Assembly (NCBI GenBank): GCA_964537505.1 | Contig: CAZICK010000061.1 | Span: 1-23,330, forward strand | Source: DAINBT01 sp036732785 | GTDB lineage: Bacteria; Planctomycetota; Phycisphaerae; Sedimentisphaerales; SM23-30 | DNA: 23,330 nucleotides | Reading direction: 5' to 3' | Shown: positions 7,960 to 15,887 of the stretch, in pieces | Layout of the letters: every line of letters starts with the position of its first letter | How positions within the stretch are numbered: the first letter of the stretch is position 1 | The notes under the pieces: model-generated | Database searches by the model: none | What the model was told of the DNA's origin: nothing | The model's input: the letters and a program-made list of their open reading frames with translations, nothing else | Made by a program: the position numbers and the translations under genes

Positions 7960-7988
7960 TTGACTCAAATGCCGTAGTGCCATAGACT
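7960..7988 (+). promoter_or_regulatory. promoter-like site of the antiporter remnant
   Basis: TTGACT (7960-7965) and TAGACT (7983-7988) are separated by 17 bp, about 85 bp before the antiporter start codon. The -10 lies within a short inverted repeat, GTAGT/ACTAC. The site is plausible as the original promoter of the now broken gene and would place divergent promoters between dnaG and the remnant. Confidence 0.45.
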
Positions 7989-8072
7989 ACCGTAAACCTA
8001 AGCTGAATCAGTAACGCATCTTAGAGTTTGGATCGGATGTGCTGAGAAAATTTTTTCCCGTGGAGCCCCTTT

Positions 8073-8416
8073 ATGTCCATAATCCTGGCTGTCAATGACC
8101 TCGTGGAACATTCTTCCATTGAACATGCCGTTGGAATATACATTGGACTGCTGTTGTTGGCCTGTCTGGTGGTATTGCCGCCAAGCTGATTTCACACCTG
8201 CCCTATACCATTTTTCTCACAATTATTGGGTTAGTAATCGGAATTTTCCATTTTGGCCCAAAAATCGAGGACACCGGTTTCGGTTATGGGCTGATTTTCT
8301 TTGTTTTTCTGCCGCCATTATTGTTTCAGGGCGCATTTCAGATGGATTTGGACCGCCTGTTGAAGCAATTAGCACCGATTACCGGTCGCAGTTCAGAGCG
8401 GCCTTTGCCAGAATAA
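8073..8416 (+). pseudogene. N-terminal remnant of a CPA1-type Na+/H+ antiporter
   Basis: A GGAG ribosome site lies 7 nt before the ATG at 8073. The first frame runs 38 codons (GIYIGLLLLACLVVLP) to a TGA at 8187. A one-base deletion near 8176 shifts the reading to the next frame, which continues AAKLISHLPYTIFLTIIG, then GFGYGLIFFVFLPPLLFQG and AFQMDLDRLLKQLAPI. This is the start of a Na_H_Exchanger (PF00999) protein: the first membrane helices and the hallmark PPLLFxGAxxMDLxxL. Homology ends at about 8378, exactly where the opposite-strand DUF362 gene terminates; the frame then reaches TAA at 8414. About three quarters of the protein is missing and is not elsewhere in the window. It appears to be a dead gene cut by a deletion or rearrangement. 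Confidence 0.8.
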
Positions 8417-9353
8417 CCAACTGTTTGCTCACACTTTTGCATACATGCCCCAGCGAATAATTAAGCGGTCTTTGCTCAGCCAACTGAAAATCCCTGCATA
8501 CAAAATCCGAGTAATCGTCACCAACAACTTTTATTCGGCTTAGGTCAGAGCAGCCAAACCCGATACGCTTAGCCGTTTGGATTATCGGCAATTCATCGGG
8601 TTTGAAATCTATCAGTTCACAGCAGATGACCTCGCACGCGACCGGATCATCGCTGCCCACGAGAAAACCAAGTGGCTTGGGACTGCCGTTGATCGGTCCC
8701 ATGCCTTCCATGGCCACCACGCCATCGACAATGCTCAAAACGGGGTTGAACAGTTGGTATATCCCTATCAGCATTCGGCAGAAGTTGTCATGAGATTTGC
8801 CTTTGGCAAAATGCCAAAAGACTTTTTCCTTTCCGCACACCGCCCCGAACATATTTTTAACCGCGAAGGTGGCAACCACCTGCTGATGGGCCTTGAACTT
8901 CGGCAGATTAATAATCTTGTCCGCATCCAGCGCCACCCTGCTTATACCAATACTGGACCCGGCTATCTTATATCTCTTACTTTTGTTGAGCTGCTTGAAG
9001 GGCACACCCAACTTCTTTAATGGCTTTTCCAGTTCCAGATCGCTCACGCACTTAGCCATATTGCTCCACGCCGGCGAATCACCGACAAAGGGTCGCCCGC
9101 CGAAATCTTTTACAAGTTTCGCCACCGCCAATATAACCGCGGGATCCGTCACCGCCGCCTGACCGCGCGGGCAGGCTACAATAAAATTCGGCTTGAGCAA
9201 CACCGTATCGCCCTTGCTGATAAAACGCTCAAGACCGCCCAGCAGCGAAAACTGTCTTTCAACTGCGTCTGCGATTTTATCAGATTGATAATCATCGCAC
9301 CGCGTTACGGCAACTGTCGAACACGTCTTGTTTGGCTCGGGCGATATAATCAT
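8379..9353 (-). CDS. DUF362 family protein without ferredoxin domain
   Basis: This encodes 324 residues. AGGG lies 6 nt before the ATG. Typical DUF362 (PF04015) features are present: KGDTVLLKPNF near residue 50, the VTDP stretch with GGRPFVGDSPAW near 90-100, KIINLPKFKAHQQVVATFAVKNMFG near 145-170, and SIVDGVVAMEGMGPINGSPKPLG near 210-235. Many DUF362 proteins end in or contain a CxxCxxCxxxCP ferredoxin domain; none is seen here, so this is the short form. The biochemical activity of the family is unsettled. It follows the NuoE-NuoF fusion gene on the same strand after a 134-bp gap holding a long hairpin, so it may belong to the redox operon. Its stop codon abuts the broken antiporter gene. 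Confidence 0.88.
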   Translation of the reverse strand: MIISPEPNKTCSTVAVTRCDDYQSDKIADAVERQFSLLGGLERFISKGDTVLLKPNFIVACPRGQAAVTDPAVILAVAKLVKDFGGRPFVGDSPAWSNMAKCVSDLELEKPLKKLGVPFKQLNKSKRYKIAGSSIGISRVALDADKIINLPKFKAHQQVVATFAVKNMFGAVCGKEKVFWHFAKGKSHDNFCRMLIGIYQLFNPVLSIVDGVVAMEGMGPINGSPKPLGFLVGSDDPVACEVICCELIDFKPDELPIIQTAKRIGFGCSDLSRIKVVGDDYSDFVCRDFQLAEQRPLNYSLGHVCKSVSKQLVILAKAALNCDR

Positions 9354-9377
9354 TTACATCCCTGCATGAACACTTTA

Positions 9378-9433
9378 GGGAACCTCTAAAAATTCATTTT
9401 TACTCGTGACAAAAGCAATTTTTAGAGGCTCCC
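9378..9433 (-). repeat. 17-bp inverted repeat between the NuoEF fusion and DUF362 genes
   Basis: The arms at 9378-9394 (GGGAACCTCTAAAAATT) and 9417-9433 match at 16 of 17 positions, with a 22-nt loop. Read as RNA from the minus strand, the single mismatch becomes a G-U wobble, so the operon transcript would form a continuous 17-bp stem. No U-tract follows on that strand, so it is not a classical terminator. It could stabilise upstream mRNA, attenuate DUF362 expression, or be a small palindromic mobile element. Confidence 0.65.
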
Positions 9434-9487
9434 TTTATTTACACGTCCTTAGTTTTTGTCTCACCGAGTTTTCCGGCGTCACAAACC

Positions 9488-11842
9488 TTATTCAACCTTA
9501 ACCGCGTCGTTCGGACAAATGTTTTTACATGTTCCGCAGCGGATACATTTGTCGGTATCGATTTCATGTCTCTCGTACGGCTGCATAGCGATGGCATTCA
9601 CAGGGCAGTGCTGGGCGCACAACGTACAGCCGATACAATCGTCGGTAATCTCGTAACGGATCAGTTTCTTACATTTGCCGGCAGGGCAGCGTTTTTCCAG
9701 ATGAGCTTCATATTCATCGCGGAAGTAGCGCAAAGTGGAGAGCACCGGGTTCGGAGCGGTTCGGCCAAGACCGCACAGACTGGCCTTTTGAATGATCTCG
9801 GCCAGATGTTCCAATTCTTCCAGATCACCTTTTCTGCCCTGGCCCTGGCAGAGTCGTTCGAGCACATCCAGCATACGGCGGGTGCCGATTCGGCAGAAAG
9901 TACATTTCCCACACGAATGGCTTTGCGTAAATTCCAGAAAATACCGGGCGATATCGACCATGCAGTCGTCTTCGTCCAACAGCACCAGGCCCCCCGATCC
10001 CATAATTGCCCCGGCGGCAACGAGAGCTTCATAATCAACTGATGTCTCGGCGAGTTCGGCTGGTACGCATCCGCCGGATGGCCCGCCGATCTGCACCGCT
10101 TTGAAACGTTTACCGCCGGCGATTCCACCGCCGATATCCTCAACAATCTGACGAATCGAAATACCCATTGGCACTTCAATCAATCCACCTCTAGCCACCT
10201 TACCTGCCAGCGAAAATACCTTGGTCCCTTTGCTATGTTCGGTTCCGATCGCCGCGAACGCTTCGCCGCCATATCGTATAATCCAGGGTACGACCGCATA
10301 AGTTTCTACATTGTTGACCAGAGTGGGCTTTTGCCACAGGCCGCTCTGAGCCGGGTAGGGCGGTCGCAGCCGCGGCATCCCTCGCCCGCCTTCAATCGAA
10401 CGCAGCAGCGCCGTTTCCTCACCGCAGACAAACGCCCCCGCTCCTTCCATTATATGAATTTTCAGCTTGAATCCGCTGCCGTATATGTCCTCTCCAAGCA
10501 GTTGTCTTTTTGAGCACTCGCTTAGCGCCGCCCTGATCCGCCGCACCGCCAGCGGATACTCGGCACGGATATAAAAATAACCTTCGTCAGCCCCGACCGC
10601 GTACGCGGCAATCGCCATACCCTCGATAATGCGATACGGATAAGATTCCAGAAGCATACGATCCATAAAGGCTCCCGGATCGCCTTCATCGCCGTTGCAG
10701 ATTATGTATTTCTTACCGCTTGCTTTACTGACTGCCGCCCACTTATCAGCGGTCGGATAGCCCGCTCCGCCTCGGCCCCTGAGCCGGCCAAGTCGAATCT
10801 GTTCGATCGCATCTTGCCCCTGCCGTTCGGTTACGCAACGCCGTAGCGACCCAAACCCGCCCCGGGCAAGATATTCGTCCAGATCGACCGGATCGAGATC
10901 ACCGCAATACTCGGTGGCGATATGCTTTTGCCGATCGAGAAACGCCGCTACCGGTTTTTCCCGCACATCAATTGAGCGACGCCCAACCGGTTGCCACACG
11001 GCATCGGTCAGTATCTTATCTATTACTTGCGCTGCGGCGTTTGTGAACCTGCGGATGTGCCCCTTGGGCCGGAAATGCCGTAAGATAACGTTTTTCGCGT
11101 CTTCCGGCTGCAAACGCGAATAAAGAAAAGATTCTTTCCTTCCAGTTATTACTTCCACCAGTGGCGTATGATGACACATGCCGACACAGCCCACCCGCTT
11201 GATCGCAACCGAAGCCTGCGTCTGATAGATCGCTTCCTGAAACGCCTTGTACACTCGGCCACTGCCGCTGGCAACGCAGCACGAACCCAGCCCCAGACGA
11301 ATCTCACCGAAATTATCTTTGGCTTTCGCTGTCGCCGAGGTTTTTGACGCCCACGGTTTAACGTCCCGTCTCTGTAACTCCAGAAATTCATCCAGCACAA
11401 CTGGCACCAGCTCCCCGGAAAGATGACCGTAGGTGACATCGTCGATCTGCATAGCCGGCGCCAAAGTGCAGCATCCCAGGCACGTCACCTTCTGAACCGT
11501 AAACACCCCATCGGCATCGGTATCGTTATCGCCTTGCAACTTCAGATGACGCCGCAACGCCTCGTAAACAAACTCGGCCCCCTTAACATGGCAGGCGGTG
11601 CCATTACATACGCTGACAATATGACGGCCCACCGGATGATGGCGAAACTGAGTGTAAAATGTCGATACCCCAGCGATCTGGGCTGCTGTAATTTGTGTTA
11701 TTTCGCTCACTCGTCGCAGAGCTTCTTCCGGAAGATACCGATAGTGTTGTTGAATTGCCTGCAGAATAGGAATCAACGACTGCGGCTCTCGACCGAGCCG
11801 GCCCACCGTTTCATCTACAAATGAAATATCCGGTTTTGACAT
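9488..11842 (-). CDS. NuoE-NuoF fusion flavoprotein with extra iron-sulfur domains
   Basis: This is a 784-residue cytoplasmic NAD(P)H:acceptor module. A NuoE-like thioredoxin-fold domain (1-155) has the [2Fe-2S] cysteines C79, C84, C121 and C125. A second thioredoxin-like ferredoxin domain (about 180-260) has C188/C189, C219 and C223. The NuoF core has the NAD/FMN loops GRGGAGYPTADKW (356-368) and CNGDEGDPGAFMDR (382-395), an SLBB region (about 545-595), and the [4Fe-4S] site CGKCTFC (C644, C647, C650 with C690). The C-terminus has two [4Fe-4S] ferredoxin motifs (C736-C746 and C766-C776). This layout matches HydB/HndC-type and other electron-bifurcating NuoF homologues with NuoE fused on. No hydrogenase or NuoG gene is nearby. 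It starts 2 bp after the propeller gene and is the last gene of the tight cluster. Confidence 0.92.
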   Translation of the reverse strand: MSKPDISFVDETVGRLGREPQSLIPILQAIQQHYRYLPEEALRRVSEITQITAAQIAGVSTFYTQFRHHPVGRHIVSVCNGTACHVKGAEFVYEALRRHLKLQGDNDTDADGVFTVQKVTCLGCCTLAPAMQIDDVTYGHLSGELVPVVLDEFLELQRRDVKPWASKTSATAKAKDNFGEIRLGLGSCCVASGSGRVYKAFQEAIYQTQASVAIKRVGCVGMCHHTPLVEVITGRKESFLYSRLQPEDAKNVILRHFRPKGHIRRFTNAAAQVIDKILTDAVWQPVGRRSIDVREKPVAAFLDRQKHIATEYCGDLDPVDLDEYLARGGFGSLRRCVTERQGQDAIEQIRLGRLRGRGGAGYPTADKWAAVSKASGKKYIICNGDEGDPGAFMDRMLLESYPYRIIEGMAIAAYAVGADEGYFYIRAEYPLAVRRIRAALSECSKRQLLGEDIYGSGFKLKIHIMEGAGAFVCGEETALLRSIEGGRGMPRLRPPYPAQSGLWQKPTLVNNVETYAVVPWIIRYGGEAFAAIGTEHSKGTKVFSLAGKVARGGLIEVPMGISIRQIVEDIGGGIAGGKRFKAVQIGGPSGGCVPAELAETSVDYEALVAAGAIMGSGGLVLLDEDDCMVDIARYFLEFTQSHSCGKCTFCRIGTRRMLDVLERLCQGQGRKGDLEELEHLAEIIQKASLCGLGRTAPNPVLSTLRYFRDEYEAHLEKRCPAGKCKKLIRYEITDDCIGCTLCAQHCPVNAIAMQPYERHEIDTDKCIRCGTCKNICPNDAVKVE

Positions 11843-11844
11843 AT

Positions 11845-13662
11845 CTATTCTTTGTTTCCTATACAGTACAGGTGCTTCTCGCCGCGAATGTATATGCGCC
11901 CATCAACGAAAGCCGGTGACGCCTTGACAGCCTCATCTAACCGGCACTTGGCGATCTCCTTATATGCCAGGCCCGCCTCGATAATAATCGCCGTACCGTT
12001 ATTGCTGACCAGATACACCTTATCGCCCACCAGACTCGGTGATGCCTCGAACTTCAAATCAGATTCTTTTGTCCAGACCTTTGTCCCGCCCTTGACCTCA
12101 TAGCAGCTTACCGTTCCGTTCGTGGCAAGAAATACCAGTTTGCCGTTGCTCACCGGACTGCAAATATCGGGAATATCATCTTCGGCGATCCACGCGATTT
12201 GACTTTCGGTAACGTTGCCCCGACCGCCGGTGCCGATAGCGATTAATTCCTCACCCGGTCTGACAGCGAGAACCAATCCATTAGCGTAAATCTGTGACGG
12301 CGCAACATCACCGTACAGGCACTTTGCCTGCCAGAGTTCATCACCCGTAGCCGGGTCATAAGAGATCACCCACGGCTCAGCGCAGGTAATGAGCTGCCGG
12401 TCTTTACCCGTATCGATAACAATAGGAGACGCCCAAGAATTCGCGACCGGACGTTTCTTCTGCCAGACTGTTTGCCCTGTACCGCCGTCCATCGCCAGCA
12501 TCTCCGACAAACCGTCATCTTCCGTGGCCTGATCGTATTGAATCAAAAGCAAGTTGCGATACATCGTCAAAGATGTGGCATAACCGTAAGCGCTGTCGGG
12601 AATACCAAGATTCCTGCCCCAAACACGGTTCCCCGCAAAATCGAAACAAATCACATCACCGTTGGCAAAGATAGCGTAAACCCGTTGCCCGTCGGTAGCG
12701 GCCGTCGGGGCCGCAAAACCCGTATCTTCCATCACATCGGGTATTTTCGAGCTTCTTCGCGGAACATTCACCGCCCTTTGCCATAACAGCTTTCCCGTTG
12801 TCCCGTCGAAGCAATAGACCTCACGGTTTTGCTCATCGGCGCCGGTTAGAAAAACCTTTCCATCCCAGACAATCGGCGAATTCTCGCCCGGCAGAGGAAC
12901 TTCGCTTTTCCAGACAATACTTTCACCGCTCTTCTCGTCCCAGTACGAAGGTACATTGGTATAAGCCGATATCCCAAGCCCGCCCGGCCCGCGAAACCGC
13001 GGCCAATTTCGTTTGATATCTTCTGTCGAAGGATAAGCGGCGACGGCCGTGTCCTTTTCTGTGCCTGGTTGACTCGCGATAATGTCCTTCAGCAGTTGAC
13101 TGGTTGGAACAGTTTCGTCAGTCACAATCGATAGCAAAACCACACCACCCACAACTACTCCCAGAACACTTGCTGACCAGAAAGCCCAATTGGCATTGCG
13201 CTTGGCGAGAGCCTGTTCATTAACATTCTTTCGCGGCTTAGGCGGTTGCTTCCTGTAGCCTGCCGTCGTCTTGATACCGATCAGAAAAACCACTATGCCG
13301 CCCAATAGCAGATATTTCCCCTGCTCGGCGAAGCTCTGACGGTGGAAAAACTCTTCTCTAAGCTGAAGATCGAGTTGGCGAACATCTTTAATTAGTCGTT
13401 CGTTTTGTGGGTCTGACAAAAGCTGTGTTTTCAGCTTGGCCAATTCTTCAGTTTTCAGCGGCTCTGCCTTCTTGGTCGGGTCTGACGGTTCTAAAGGTTT
13501 GCCCTCCAAGTAGTTCAGCACCAGCAAAGTGCAGACAATTACCGAAAAGACCCCCGCCACCACAGCCGTTCCTGCTGCCGCCTGATACCAGGGATTTGCC
13601 CTCAGTGCATCATTTGCGTTGACACTGTTTCCAGCCTTAAATTTTTGTTCAGTTGTTTTCAC
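11845..13662 (-). CDS. membrane-anchored PQQ-like beta-propeller protein
   Basis: This encodes 605 residues from a GTG only 3 bp after the preceding stop, so translational coupling is likely. Three membrane segments are visible at about 27-50, 115-131 and 158-180, with a charged helical loop (about 55-110) between the first two. The rest (about 215-605) is a PQQ_2-type propeller with repeated blades such as YCFDGTTGKLLWQ, MDGGTGQTVWQKK, YDPATGDELWQAK and CYEVKGGTKVW. With the N-terminus inside, the propeller lies outside the cytoplasm. Whether it binds PQQ is not evident; many such propellers do not, and may serve as protein scaffolds. Being locked between a membrane iron-sulfur protein and an NADH-oxidising flavoprotein suggests a structural or sensing subunit of the same complex (inference). 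Confidence 0.9.
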   Translation of the reverse strand: MKTTEQKFKAGNSVNANDALRANPWYQAAAGTAVVAGVFSVIVCTLLVLNYLEGKPLEPSDPTKKAEPLKTEELAKLKTQLLSDPQNERLIKDVRQLDLQLREEFFHRQSFAEQGKYLLLGGIVVFLIGIKTTAGYRKQPPKPRKNVNEQALAKRNANWAFWSASVLGVVVGGVVLLSIVTDETVPTSQLLKDIIASQPGTEKDTAVAAYPSTEDIKRNWPRFRGPGGLGISAYTNVPSYWDEKSGESIVWKSEVPLPGENSPIVWDGKVFLTGADEQNREVYCFDGTTGKLLWQRAVNVPRRSSKIPDVMEDTGFAAPTAATDGQRVYAIFANGDVICFDFAGNRVWGRNLGIPDSAYGYATSLTMYRNLLLIQYDQATEDDGLSEMLAMDGGTGQTVWQKKRPVANSWASPIVIDTGKDRQLITCAEPWVISYDPATGDELWQAKCLYGDVAPSQIYANGLVLAVRPGEELIAIGTGGRGNVTESQIAWIAEDDIPDICSPVSNGKLVFLATNGTVSCYEVKGGTKVWTKESDLKFEASPSLVGDKVYLVSNNGTAIIIEAGLAYKEIAKCRLDEAVKASPAFVDGRIYIRGEKHLYCIGNKE

Positions 13663-13665
13663 AGG

Positions 13666-14949
13666 TTAGTGTTCAACTTTCCGTTCCGCCCGTCCTACCG
13701 GGCAATAGGCAAAACAACGTCCACACGCCAGACATCGCCCCTGGTCTGCTTCGTAATCTTTTCGGCTGCGCCTGACGGTCAGCCCGATCAACTTACCTGC
13801 CACCACCAGCCCGACAAATCCACCGAACAGCATCGAACCCCAGACAAATTCATCTGCAATTTGCCCGGCTTCACTATAAAGTTCCGCAATGGATCCTCCG
13901 GTTGCCCTGAACGCCTCACTGGCATCATCGGTTCCTTCGATCCGGCCCGTTTCTTCCATGTGGATACGGTCGGCCAGCCGCACCCGTTCGTGCATACGCG
14001 AAAACGGTTCCGCCAGTTCCATTCCCAGCCGGCCGGCTACCGTAACGATGATCGGCGCCAGGACAAATAGCGTTATCAGTTTTATCTTGCCTGCGCGATA
14101 ATCATGCGGTAGGGGGGCGGTAGCGGGTCTTTGAATGGCCCCAAACGGACATGACTCCTCACACAATCGGCACTGAATACAATCTTTAGGTGTAATGGTG
14201 ATTCGCCATTTGGAAAATCTCGACAGAACGCGCATTATAACCCCATAAGGACAAAGGAAGCGGCAGTAAGCCCTGCCCACAAACAGCCCAACCACCAGAA
14301 AGCTCCCTCCCAGAACCAACATCTCGAAACTACCGCTTAGCCGGAAGAAAGACACAAACGGATCATATTGGCAGATGATAAATGCGCTGCCCGTAGCGGC
14401 AAAAAGCACCGCCCCGCCCAGATATACATAGCCCAGCAGCCCCAGCGTGTGTTCCAGCCACCCCGGCAGTTGCAGCGGACGAACCAGCACCACATCCTGA
14501 ATCGCGCCCAGCGGACAGACCGCGGCACAGAACGTCCGCCCAAAAAACAGTGTGAAAAAAAGGGGCAACAAAAAAAAGATGACAACCGTCGTTGGTATAG
14601 CATACGCCGGTTCAAAAAACGCCAGGGCAATATTTTGAATCGCTCCGATAGGGCACACACACCCCTTTCGCCAGAACCCGAAATACACCAGCGAAAAAAC
14701 CATCAGACAGAAAATCCCCCGCCGCGAGCGTTTTTTCAATGACAGATACGATCCCAGCAGTAATGCCGCCAGCAGTACCGCCACATCCAGATACTCATAT
14801 AACTGCTGCCGGGCCGGCGGAACCGTAGTCAACGGCAGTTTATACCCGCTTTCGAAATCCGGCGGTGGAAAACGCTGCTGGGCCCCGGCCGCACCGCAGA
14901 AACCCACAAACAAGCTCCCGAAAAACAGGATATGACAGAATCGTCTCAT
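13666..14949 (-). CDS. NapH/NosR-like membrane iron-sulfur protein
   Basis: This encodes 427 residues with an N-terminal signal or anchor (1-24, ending AAGAQQ) and about six to seven membrane helices. Three membrane-embedded cysteine motifs of the NosR/NapH type are visible: CVCPIGAIQ (C97/C99), CAAVCPLGAIQ (C141/C145) and CRFLCPYGVIM (C229/C233). A [4Fe-4S] ferredoxin motif follows, CIQCRLCEESCPFG (C257-C267), and another lies at the C-terminus, CLACGRCFAYCPVG (C406-C416). A charged helical loop of about 60 residues precedes the last membrane helix. It lacks the periplasmic FMN-binding domain of NosR. The family moves electrons across the membrane. It overlaps the upstream ferredoxin gene by 4 bp (ATGA) and is followed after 3 bp by the propeller gene, so it is the likely membrane core of the module. 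Confidence 0.9.
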   Translation of the reverse strand: MRRFCHILFFGSLFVGFCGAAGAQQRFPPPDFESGYKLPLTTVPPARQQLYEYLDVAVLLAALLLGSYLSLKKRSRRGIFCLMVFSLVYFGFWRKGCVCPIGAIQNIALAFFEPAYAIPTTVVIFFLLPLFFTLFFGRTFCAAVCPLGAIQDVVLVRPLQLPGWLEHTLGLLGYVYLGGAVLFAATGSAFIICQYDPFVSFFRLSGSFEMLVLGGSFLVVGLFVGRAYCRFLCPYGVIMRVLSRFSKWRITITPKDCIQCRLCEESCPFGAIQRPATAPLPHDYRAGKIKLITLFVLAPIIVTVAGRLGMELAEPFSRMHERVRLADRIHMEETGRIEGTDDASEAFRATGGSIAELYSEAGQIADEFVWGSMLFGGFVGLVVAGKLIGLTVRRSRKDYEADQGRCLACGRCFAYCPVGRAERKVEH

Positions 14950-15521
14950 TCGCCGCTTTTCACTTCCTTGAGCAAATATGGTTCATCTGCGCTGACACGC
15001 TGGAAAGCGCCTGACGGACAAGCTTTCGCAATGGAGCATTCGTTGCAGTTCAAACACCGGTCATGGCGTACCTGCAGAAACAGCGACCCATTACCGAACG
15101 CGTTGCACCCTTTGACGCATTTACCGCACCCGATGCACAACTTCTCATCGATGGTGAATTCGAAATAAGGGGCTTCCACGAACCTGCGATTGATCGCCCC
15201 GGTCGGACAGAGCTGGTTTTCCGCCCCAGTATCCAGCGAGACCGTTTCAGGCTCGAAATATCCCGTGCACAGATCGCAGTACCCGCACATCGCAAAGGCA
15301 TGCACACATTTCACCGCCGATGGTTTCTGTACACAGTGGGTAGCGCAGTTGCCGCAGGAGATACACTTATACGGATCGATCTGCCAGACTGTATCTACCG
15401 CCTTCGCCCGCCGTGCCAACAGCCCTCCTATCGCACCTATACCAAATAAGCACGCACTGCGAACACTACCGCGTAACACCTCACGTCGGGTAACATCCTT
15501 TTTGTTTTCCCAGTCCGTCAT
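14946..15521 (-). CDS. Tat-exported polyferredoxin, NapG/NrfC-like
   Basis: This encodes 191 residues. I chose the ATG at 15521 because it overlaps the preceding stop as ATGA; an in-frame TTG at 15569 is less likely. The N-terminus has a Tat motif (TRREVLRGS) and a hydrophobic stretch (CLFGIGAIGGLLA), so export of the folded protein is expected. Four iron-sulfur motifs follow: CISCGNCATHC, an irregular set around CVHAFAMCGYCDLC with a distant CPTGAI, CIGCGKCVKGC, and CLNCNECSIAKACPSG. This is the pattern of periplasmic electron-transfer partners (NapG, NrfC, DmsB-like) that pair with NapH-type membrane proteins, and such a gene lies directly downstream with an ATGA overlap. No catalytic reductase subunit is present in the window. 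Confidence 0.88.
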   Translation of the reverse strand: MTDWENKKDVTRREVLRGSVRSACLFGIGAIGGLLARRAKAVDTVWQIDPYKCISCGNCATHCVQKPSAVKCVHAFAMCGYCDLCTGYFEPETVSLDTGAENQLCPTGAINRRFVEAPYFEFTIDEKLCIGCGKCVKGCNAFGNGSLFLQVRHDRCLNCNECSIAKACPSGAFQRVSADEPYLLKEVKSGE

Positions 15522-15748
15522 TGTCTCACCGACCCCTTCTTTGCCGAAATCGCCCTGGGCAGACCGCAATCCTTAAAGACCCGGCAATTCCGGCAAAACC
15601 CCTTATTTACGCATTCCTGATTCGCCTGTGGCTCATCTTTGCCGCTGGCAAGCTTCCATGCTCCAAATGTCAATCCAGCCAGGCTCAGACCTCGCCCTAT
15701 AGTCCCCAACAGTTCCCGTCGGCTCAATATCTTCTCATACACACTCAT
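15518..15748 (-). CDS. small Tat-signal cysteine protein of unknown function
   Basis: This encodes 76 residues from the ATG at 15748; an upstream in-frame start at 15802 would put 18 extra residues before the Tat motif and is less likely. Residues 9-14 are SRRELL, a twin-arginine motif, followed by a hydrophobic stretch (LSLAGLTFGAWKLA). The mature part is only about 40 residues and carries four cysteines, C46, C52, C55 and C61, spaced C-x5-C-x2-C-x5-C. This could ligate one iron-sulfur cluster or another metal. The use of Tat export fits cofactor loading in the cytoplasm. It is the first gene of the redox cluster and its TGA overlaps the polyferredoxin start by 4 bp. I do not recognise a family. 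Confidence 0.75.
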   Translation of the reverse strand: MSVYEKILSRRELLGTIGRGLSLAGLTFGAWKLASGKDEPQANQECVNKGFCRNCRVFKDCGLPRAISAKKGSVRQ

Positions 15749-15801
15749 TTGCCATCCATCCGTCCGTAATTGATCTGTTCTGTAGCAGCCCAGGGACCTC
15801 A

Positions 15802-15810
15802 AGTGTAGCA
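15802..15810 (-). promoter_or_regulatory. possible extended -10 promoter of the redox operon
   Basis: On the minus strand TGC-TACACT lies about 50 bp before the start of the small Tat protein gene. It fits an extended -10 element; no good -35 is found at 16-18 bp. It lies in the 139-bp gap after the DMT transporter gene. Confidence 0.3.
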
Positions 15811-15887
15811 GACCTAAGCCGCCAAATCTATCAAAATTCCCTTACGCCTGCACCGCTACCGCGTTTAACTTCCAAAGAGGGCGTATA

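Noticed and set aside
8095..8460. 121-codon plus-strand frame across the antiporter remnant
   Set aside because: It is in the third frame, not in either frame that carries the antiporter sequence, and its product is not membrane-protein-like.
9378..9433. Classical rho-independent terminator of the redox operon
   Set aside because: The stem is strong, but on the operon strand it is followed by TAAAGTG rather than a U-tract, so it was listed as an inverted repeat instead.
9488..11842. Bifurcating [FeFe]-hydrogenase or respiratory complex I operon
   Set aside because: Although the flavoprotein resembles HydB and NuoEF, no hydrogenase catalytic subunit (H-cluster motifs), NuoG or membrane Nuo genes are in the window.
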